Below are positions 59,338 through 64,000 of a stretch of 64,000 nucleotides of DNA, piece by piece. A model generated the notes under the pieces. It worked only from the letters and a program-made list of their open reading frames with translations, was not told where the DNA came from and did no database searches. The first letter of the stretch is position 1. Every line of letters starts with the position of its first letter. The DNA is from Pseudomonas cichorii (GTDB taxonomy: Bacteria > Pseudomonadota > Gammaproteobacteria > Pseudomonadales > Pseudomonadaceae): contig NZ_RBRE01000064.1 of NCBI RefSeq assembly GCF_003700275.1, positions 62,001 through 126,000 on the forward strand, given 5' to 3'. The position numbers and the translations under genes are program-made.

Positions 59338-61593
59338 TCAGTTGCCTTTGAGCTTACGCAGGCTGCTGATCACCGACTCCAGGGCACGGTCGAACAACAG
59401 GGCGTCGTCGAGTATGCGAATGGTGCCGCGACGCAGCTCGATCGCCAGTCCCATACGGGTCTTTTCCAGCACTTTCATGCCGGTGCGATTGACGAACACG
59501 TAGCGACCGGCGGGCTGGACAATCGCCGTAAGCTTGCAGCGCAGCTTGTTTTCTTCGTCTTCCTGAATCTCGACCCAGCCGCCCACGCGCAGCTTGTCGA
59601 CCATCTGCAAACCGGCATCGTCATTGGGCAGTTGCAGGACGGTTTCGTGAGCCAAAGGCTCGTCCGGCGCGGTGAGGACGATTTCTTCCATCACGACCAT
59701 CATCGCCGGGCCTTCCGCCGCATCGCTTTCGGCTTCTGTCGCGGCGCCCTGAAGCTCTTCGCCCTGCACATCCTGCAACCGCGAGAAGTGCTGGAAAGCC
59801 TGAACGTGCAGCACTTCAAGCTGACTGAAAAACTCGCTGGTGGCGAACGGGTCAAAGGCTGCGCTGGTCAATCCTTCGCGCAGCGACTTGAGCAGCCCTG
59901 GCACCAGTTCGAGCAGTTTCTGCCGGGCTTCGGTGTCTTCATGCAGCTCGACACTCCAGATCAGATCGTCCATGGCCTGCAGGCCCGCCAGCCATTCGCT
60001 GGAACCTTCGCCATGCTTGAGGCAGGTCAGCAACAGCACCTTGCTCCAGGCCTGTTGCAACAACCGAACGACTGCTTCCGGCAAGGTCTTGCCCAGCAAG
60101 CGTTCGTTCAACTCATGCTGCACCTGCTGACGCGCCAGCTCTGCGCGGGTGCGCCCCTCTTCGGCATCGCGAGTGCGCTGCTCAAGCAGCTCACTGCGCC
60201 GACGCTCGTCGCTAGTGAAGGCCAGGAAGTCCGCCAGCAGCTCGGAGAAAATCGCCGGATCATCGACAAAGTCATTGAGCAGGCGCTGCACGATCTGATC
60301 GACACGCATGTACAGCGAGTCGCGCTGATAATCGTCACGTCCGCCCCAGCCCAGTGCGGCCGTGGCGATCTCGTTCAGCAAACGGCGGGCAGGATGACTG
60401 CCACGGCTGAAGAAGCTCTTGTCGATCACGGCAACCTTGAGCATCGGAATCTGCAGTCGTCCGATCAACGCCCGCAGCGAATGCGGCAGATTGCGGTCAT
60501 CGAGAATGAACTCAAAGAGCATGGCGATCAGGTTGATCACATCCTCATCGCCAGCCCCGACGCTGCGAGACTTGCCGCTCTTGACGCTGACCCGGGTCAA
60601 CAGTTGTTCCAACTGATTGCGCAGGTCGAAATCTTCCGGGGTATCCGACGTCGGCACGTATTGCTGCAAGTGCGAGAGCAGGCGCAGCAGGTCCTTGCTG
60701 GAGATGGGCCGGACTTCAGAGCTGGGACCGTGGCGCGGAGTCAGATTACCGCGCACGTGCAGCAGCAACTCCTGCAACGCCGAAAATACTTCGAGCACGC
60801 CTTTGTCGAGCTTGTCGGCAGCCTGCGCCAAAGCCGGATCGGACAACTCGCTGGCGCGTTTTCTGGGCGCAGGCCGGTCGGATGAGCGACGGGCCGGCAA
60901 AGCCTTCATTTCGGGCAGGATACCGGTCGCGATCAGCAACTGGTTGGCCTCGCCATACAGGTGATCGGTATTGGCCAGGATGTATTTCTCGAACAGCTTG
61001 AGAATGATCAACTTGACCTTGATCTCGACCCCGAGGCTGCGTTTGGCCTGAAGGAAGAAATTGCACAGCATGGCCGGTCCCATGGGATTGGTATCGACCG
61101 TGATGGACTGCGGGATCATTTCGTTCAGGCGTGCGGTGAGCTGGCTCAGGGCAACGCCATCGCGACTCATGACCTTGGCAACCATCGAGTCGACGGCCAC
61201 GGTTTTCTCCAGCTCGTCGTTGTGCACCAGTGACAGCTTGTCGAAAGCCACCACCGACGGCAGCACGGGCTCGGTAATCTGGTATTGGCCCAGCGCCAGG
61301 AAGGATTCGTAGAACTTGTCGAGAAAGGCACGCTCGATGCTTTTGCGCTTGAGGCGCAAATCGCGCATGGCCTCGAAAAAGATGTTCTGTTCGGTATTGC
61401 TGATGGCGCGGTCGGCCATCTCGAAGAGGGTGTCGTCAGCGTTGTCGAACAATGCCTGCAAGGCATCCTTGAGCTGCTGGGCAGCCTTGTCACGTACCTG
61501 CAACAACACGACGGGCAGCCGAGCCAAAGGCGTGCTTGTACCTTGCGCAGGGATTCCCTTGCTCAACGGCACAACGTTTTCGTCGTTTTGCAT
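59338..61593 (-). CDS. DUF1631 family protein
   Basis: A 751-residue cytoplasmic, mostly helical protein of the DUF1631 family found beside ampDE and nadC in Pseudomonas. A C-terminal segment VDKLRVGGWVEIQEDEENKLRCKLTAIVQPAGRYVFVNRTGMKVLEKTR looks like a PilZ-like or small beta-barrel unit, suggesting a c-di-GMP or signalling link, but the RxxxR/DxSxxG pair is not clear. Function is unknown. ATG 61593 with GGGGG upstream is preferred to TTG 61596. Confidence 0.85.
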   Translation of the reverse strand: MQNDENVVPLSKGIPAQGTSTPLARLPVVLLQVRDKAAQQLKDALQALFDNADDTLFEMADRAISNTEQNIFFEAMRDLRLKRKSIERAFLDKFYESFLALGQYQITEPVLPSVVAFDKLSLVHNDELEKTVAVDSMVAKVMSRDGVALSQLTARLNEMIPQSITVDTNPMGPAMLCNFFLQAKRSLGVEIKVKLIILKLFEKYILANTDHLYGEANQLLIATGILPEMKALPARRSSDRPAPRKRASELSDPALAQAADKLDKGVLEVFSALQELLLHVRGNLTPRHGPSSEVRPISSKDLLRLLSHLQQYVPTSDTPEDFDLRNQLEQLLTRVSVKSGKSRSVGAGDEDVINLIAMLFEFILDDRNLPHSLRALIGRLQIPMLKVAVIDKSFFSRGSHPARRLLNEIATAALGWGGRDDYQRDSLYMRVDQIVQRLLNDFVDDPAIFSELLADFLAFTSDERRRSELLEQRTRDAEEGRTRAELARQQVQHELNERLLGKTLPEAVVRLLQQAWSKVLLLTCLKHGEGSSEWLAGLQAMDDLIWSVELHEDTEARQKLLELVPGLLKSLREGLTSAAFDPFATSEFFSQLEVLHVQAFQHFSRLQDVQGEELQGAATEAESDAAEGPAMMVVMEEIVLTAPDEPLAHETVLQLPNDDAGLQMVDKLRVGGWVEIQEDEENKLRCKLTAIVQPAGRYVFVNRTGMKVLEKTRMGLAIELRRGTIRILDDALLFDRALESVISSLRKLKGN

Positions 61594-61939
61594 CAAACCC
61601 CCTGACAGGAAACGGCTTAAATCCCATCACAAACGCGGCTTGCAACCCTCGCCTGTGAAGCGATCCCCTTGGCTTTTGCGCTACGTCAAAGCTATGACGT
61701 CAAATACAAGTCGGATTATCTTTCAAAACTTGTATCGAACGCCAGCAAAGTATTGCGTCCTGTAACGGGCGTAATACACAAGCGGGGATATGCAGCGATA
61801 GACAACGCTAATCGTCATATATCGCAAAGGAATTTGGAAAACCGACCAACAGCACACTTTGCGCGGCTGACCCACGGCACAGGTGGGTTAGAGGGGTGAC
61901 GTGCCTTATACTCGTGCGACTTTGTTAGTGGAGCCCGCT
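61594..61939 (+). promoter_or_regulatory. Upstream region of nadC
   Basis: 346 bp with no credible gene. A -10-like TATACT at 61907-61912 lies 27 bp before the nadC ATG. A CCCAC/GTGGG dyad (61871-61875, 61883-61887) overlaps the weak -35 area and could be an operator. The leftward DUF1631 gene must also be promoted from here. Confidence 0.45.
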
Positions 61940-62788
61940 ATGCCGAATTTACGACTCGCCGACCTGACAGCCGAAATCGAAGCCAATGTGCGGCGCGCAT
62001 TGCTTGAAGATGTCGGCAGTGGCGATATCACCGCCCAGTTGATCCCTACAGAGCGGCTGGCCAAGGCCACGATCATTTCCCGCGATGCCGCAGTGATCGC
62101 AGGCTCGGCCTGGGTCGATACGGTTTTTCGCCAGCTTGATCCGCGCGTCGCCGTGCACTGGCAAGTCGCCGATGGTGACCGGGTCAACCCCAATCAGGCG
62201 CTGTTCCACCTGGAAGGCCCGGCTCGCTCGCTGCTGACCGGCGAACGTAGCGCACTCAATTTCCTGCAGTTGCTGTCAGGCGTCGCCACGCGGGCGCAAC
62301 ACTATGCCGATATCGTCAGCGACACTCAGGTCAAGCTGCTCGATACCCGCAAGACCCTGCCCGGCCTGCGTATGGCGCAAAAATATGCGGTGACTTGTGG
62401 CGGCTGCCATAACCACCGCATCGGTCTATACGATGCATTCCTGATCAAGGAAAACCACATCGCGGCCTGTGGCGGCATTGCCCAGGCGGTTGCCGCCGCG
62501 CACAAGATCGCCCCCGGCAAGCCGGTGGAGGTCGAAGTTGAAAGCCTGGCTGAACTCAAGCAAGCCCTGGACGCCGGTGCCGACATCATCATGCTCGACG
62601 AACTGAGCCTGGATGACATGCGCCAGGCCGTTCACCTGACAGCAGGCCGCGCCAGGCTTGAAGCCAGCGGTGGCATCAATGACGACACCTTGCGGATCAT
62701 TGCCGAAACCGGCGTGGACTACATCTCGATTGGCGCAATGACCAAGGATGTGAAGGCGGTGGACCTGTCCATGCGCCTGAGCCTCTGA
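61940..62788 (+). CDS. nadC: Quinolinate phosphoribosyltransferase (carboxylating)
   Basis: A 282-residue enzyme making nicotinate mononucleotide from quinolinate and PRPP in de novo NAD synthesis. Markers: EDVGSGDITAQLIP, RSALNFLQLLSGVAT, DTRKTLPGLRMAQKYAVTCGGCHNHRIGLYDAFLIKENH and the VEVEVESLAELKQALDAGADIIMLDE strand. ATG 61940 follows GGAG by seven bases; the earlier in-frame ATG at 61901 lies before the -10 box. Confidence 0.96.
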   Translation: MPNLRLADLTAEIEANVRRALLEDVGSGDITAQLIPTERLAKATIISRDAAVIAGSAWVDTVFRQLDPRVAVHWQVADGDRVNPNQALFHLEGPARSLLTGERSALNFLQLLSGVATRAQHYADIVSDTQVKLLDTRKTLPGLRMAQKYAVTCGGCHNHRIGLYDAFLIKENHIAACGGIAQAVAAAHKIAPGKPVEVEVESLAELKQALDAGADIIMLDELSLDDMRQAVHLTAGRARLEASGGINDDTLRIIAETGVDYISIGAMTKDVKAVDLSMRLSL

Positions 62789-62822
62789 CCTGTCCACAAC
62801 TCGAAAGAGAGGAGTCGCCATC

Positions 62823-63893
62823 TTGGAACAATGGTTTGTCGTGAATGCGGGCAAACAGCTCGGCCCGCTGGATGCAGCTGCGGCGCGGCTCATTGCCCGT
62901 GAGGCACCGGGCGCATGGTGCTGGAAGCAAGGCATGCCGGACTGGCAGCCGATCTATCAGGTGCATGAAGTGCGGGCGATGAAAAAGGACGGCATCACTC
63001 CGTTCCCCGACCCGTCGCCCGAGATGATCCAGCCGCGCCCCTCAGCCCTGCCCGCGCACGCAGTTCCAGTTCCAGTTCCAGCTCCGAGCAGTCGACGACC
63101 TTCGTTCACTCCCGATCCAGGCATCTCAAGCGGCTTTGGCTCCGGACAAGCCACCGATGGCGTGGACTTCAAGCTATACGGCAGCGAAACGCAATTCGTC
63201 GAGCTGGAACTGGACCGTGGCGAAAGTGCCGTGGCCGAGGCAGGTTCGATGATGTACAAGACCTGCGACGTACAGATGGAAACCATCTTTGGCGACGGCA
63301 GCAGCCAGTCTTCAGGGTTGCTGGGTTCGCTGTTCGGCGCCGGCAAGCGCCTGATCACCGGCGAAAGCCTGTTCACCACCGTGTTCTCGCAACAAGGTTC
63401 CGGCAAGGGCCGCGTCGCCTTCGCCGCGCCCTACCCCGGCACCATCCTGCCGTTGCACCTGCGCGACTTCGGTGGCCGCCTGATCTGTCAGAAAGACAGC
63501 TTCCTGGCCGGCGCCAAGGGCGTATCCATCGGCGTCCAGTTCCAGAAGAAAATCCTCACCGGCCTGTTTGGCGGCGAAGGCTTCGTGCTGCAAAAGCTCG
63601 AAGGCGATGGCTGGGTGTTCGTGCACATGGGCGGCACGGTGCGCAAGATCGAGCTGACGGCGGGCGAATCTCTGGATGTGGATACTGGCTGTCTGGCGGC
63701 CATGACCCAAAGCGTCGATTACGACATTCGTATGGTCGGCGGTATCAAGTCCATGCTGTTCGGCGGTGAAGGTGTGTTCTTCGCCAAGCTGACAGGCCCC
63801 GGCACGGTATGGCTGCAAAGCCTGCCTTTCTCGCGCCTGGCTGGACGCATGCTGGCTGCAAGCCCAGCAGGTGTGGCAAGAAGCGAGCGCTGA
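62823..63893 (+). CDS. GYF_2-AIM24 fusion protein (TIGR00266-like)
   Basis: A 356-residue protein. The first 50 residues (EQWFVVNAGKQLGPLDAAAARLIAREAPGAWCWKQGMPDWQPIYQV) form a GYF_2 peptide-binding domain; a Pro/Ser-rich linker (about 60-95) leads to an AIM24/TIGR00266 domain with AEAGSMMYKTCDVQMET, LITGESLFTTVFSQQG, FLAGAKGVSIGVQFQKK and DVDTGCLAAMTQSVDYDI. It starts at TTG 62823 behind AGGAG. Function is unknown; AIM24 proteins accompany TerD-type stress proteins, and a likely TerD gene follows. Confidence 0.85.
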   Translation: MEQWFVVNAGKQLGPLDAAAARLIAREAPGAWCWKQGMPDWQPIYQVHEVRAMKKDGITPFPDPSPEMIQPRPSALPAHAVPVPVPAPSSRRPSFTPDPGISSGFGSGQATDGVDFKLYGSETQFVELELDRGESAVAEAGSMMYKTCDVQMETIFGDGSSQSSGLLGSLFGAGKRLITGESLFTTVFSQQGSGKGRVAFAAPYPGTILPLHLRDFGGRLICQKDSFLAGAKGVSIGVQFQKKILTGLFGGEGFVLQKLEGDGWVFVHMGGTVRKIELTAGESLDVDTGCLAAMTQSVDYDIRMVGGIKSMLFGGEGVFFAKLTGPGTVWLQSLPFSRLAGRMLAASPAGVARSER

Positions 63894-63900
63894 ACGATAC

Positions 63901-63917
63901 GGGCCGCAAGCCGGCCC
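63901..63917 (+). repeat. Short GC hairpin between the AIM24 gene and the next gene
   Basis: GGGCCG (63901-63906) pairs with CGGCCC (63912-63917) around CAAGC. No T-run follows, so it may lower readthrough rather than end transcription. Confidence 0.4.
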
Positions 63918-63938
63918 TGAAATACACAAGGAAGAGAC

Positions 63939-64000
63939 ATGCAGATCACTCAAGGCCAACGAATCCCGCTTTCCAGCCTGATCAAAGGCTCCGATCTCAC
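63939..64000 (+). CDS. Probable TerD-family protein, N-terminal fragment (runs off window)
   Basis: Only 20 codons are present, reading MQITQGQRIPLSSLIKGSDL. The QGQRIPLSSL pattern resembles the first strand of TerD-domain (tellurite/phage-stress, calcium-binding) proteins. GAAGAG precedes the ATG at 63939. The identification rests on a short stretch and the AIM24 neighbour. Confidence 0.55.
   Translation, partial: MQITQGQRIPLSSLIKGSDL

Noticed and set aside
1..64000. CRISPR array, prophage or integrative element
   Set aside because: No regularly spaced direct repeats, no integrase, capsid or tail genes, no tRNA-attachment duplication seen; the repeats present are REPs.

Overview
The window is chromosomal DNA of a gamma-proteobacterium of the genus Pseudomonas, most likely a fluorescent or P. 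syringae-group species. Three things support this: the gene order follows the well known P. aeruginosa trpS-cysDN-algW-hisCDG-murA-mla-kds/lpt-rpoN-ptsN-sodA-pmbA-tldD-mreBCD-gatCAB block almost gene for gene; the fagA-fumC-orfX-sodA iron-starvation operon and the ampE-ampD-DUF1631-nadC block are Pseudomonas arrangements; and dispersed GCGAATGAATTCGCTCC-type REP palindromes, which I associate with this group from memory, occur at six places. Species is inference. No rRNA, tRNA, CRISPR array, prophage or complete IS element was seen.

Layout. 1-7.4 kb: end of trpS, an alpha/beta hydrolase, zapG (YhcB), a small accessory patch (52-aa lipoprotein and single-domain bulb-type lectin), sulfate activation (cysD-cysNC), a Nif3-like protein and the periplasmic protease algW. 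7.4-15.4 kb, minus strand: hisG-hisD-hisC, murA, ibaG and the complete phospholipid/lipid-asymmetry transporter mlaFEDCB. 15.7-22.4 kb, plus strand: kdsD, a decayed remnant of kdsC, lptC-lptA-lptB, rpoN, hpf, ptsN, rapZ, ptsO. 22.4-32.3 kb: an inserted SRPBCC/LysR pair, a ZIP transporter, the Fur-boxed fagA-fumC-orfX-sodA operon, pmbA, darP, tldD and a nitrilase-family amidase. 32.3-41.2 kb, minus strand: yhdP, rng, maf and the mreBCD shape operon. 41.4-48.4 kb: gatCAB, an RlpA-like lipoprotein, a Ca/Na exchanger, a carboxymuconolactone-decarboxylase-like protein, an AEC transporter, and a REP-associated tyrosine transposase (RAYT) bracketed by its own REP family. 48.4-57.8 kb: a Tat-exported PhoD-like phosphatase, the fructose PTS operon fruBKA with divergent fruR, and tatD. 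57.8-64 kb: ampE-ampD, a DUF1631 protein, nadC, a GYF-AIM24 fusion and the start of a probable TerD-family gene.

Theme. Much of the window builds or maintains the cell envelope: UDP-GlcNAc enolpyruvyl transfer (murA), Kdo precursor (kdsD), LPS export (lptCAB), OM lipid asymmetry (mla), AsmA-like lipid transport (yhdP), shape (mreBCD), muropeptide recycling (ampD/E), envelope stress proteolysis (algW). A second theme is nitrogen/PTS control (rpoN-hpf-ptsN-rapZ-ptsO) plus carbohydrate PTS (fru).

The points most worth following are the kdsC remnant in the middle of the kds/lpt operon, the apparent ATT start codon of mreC, the RAYT with matching flanking REPs, and the stand-alone lectin with its neighbouring hairpin-controlled lipoprotein.
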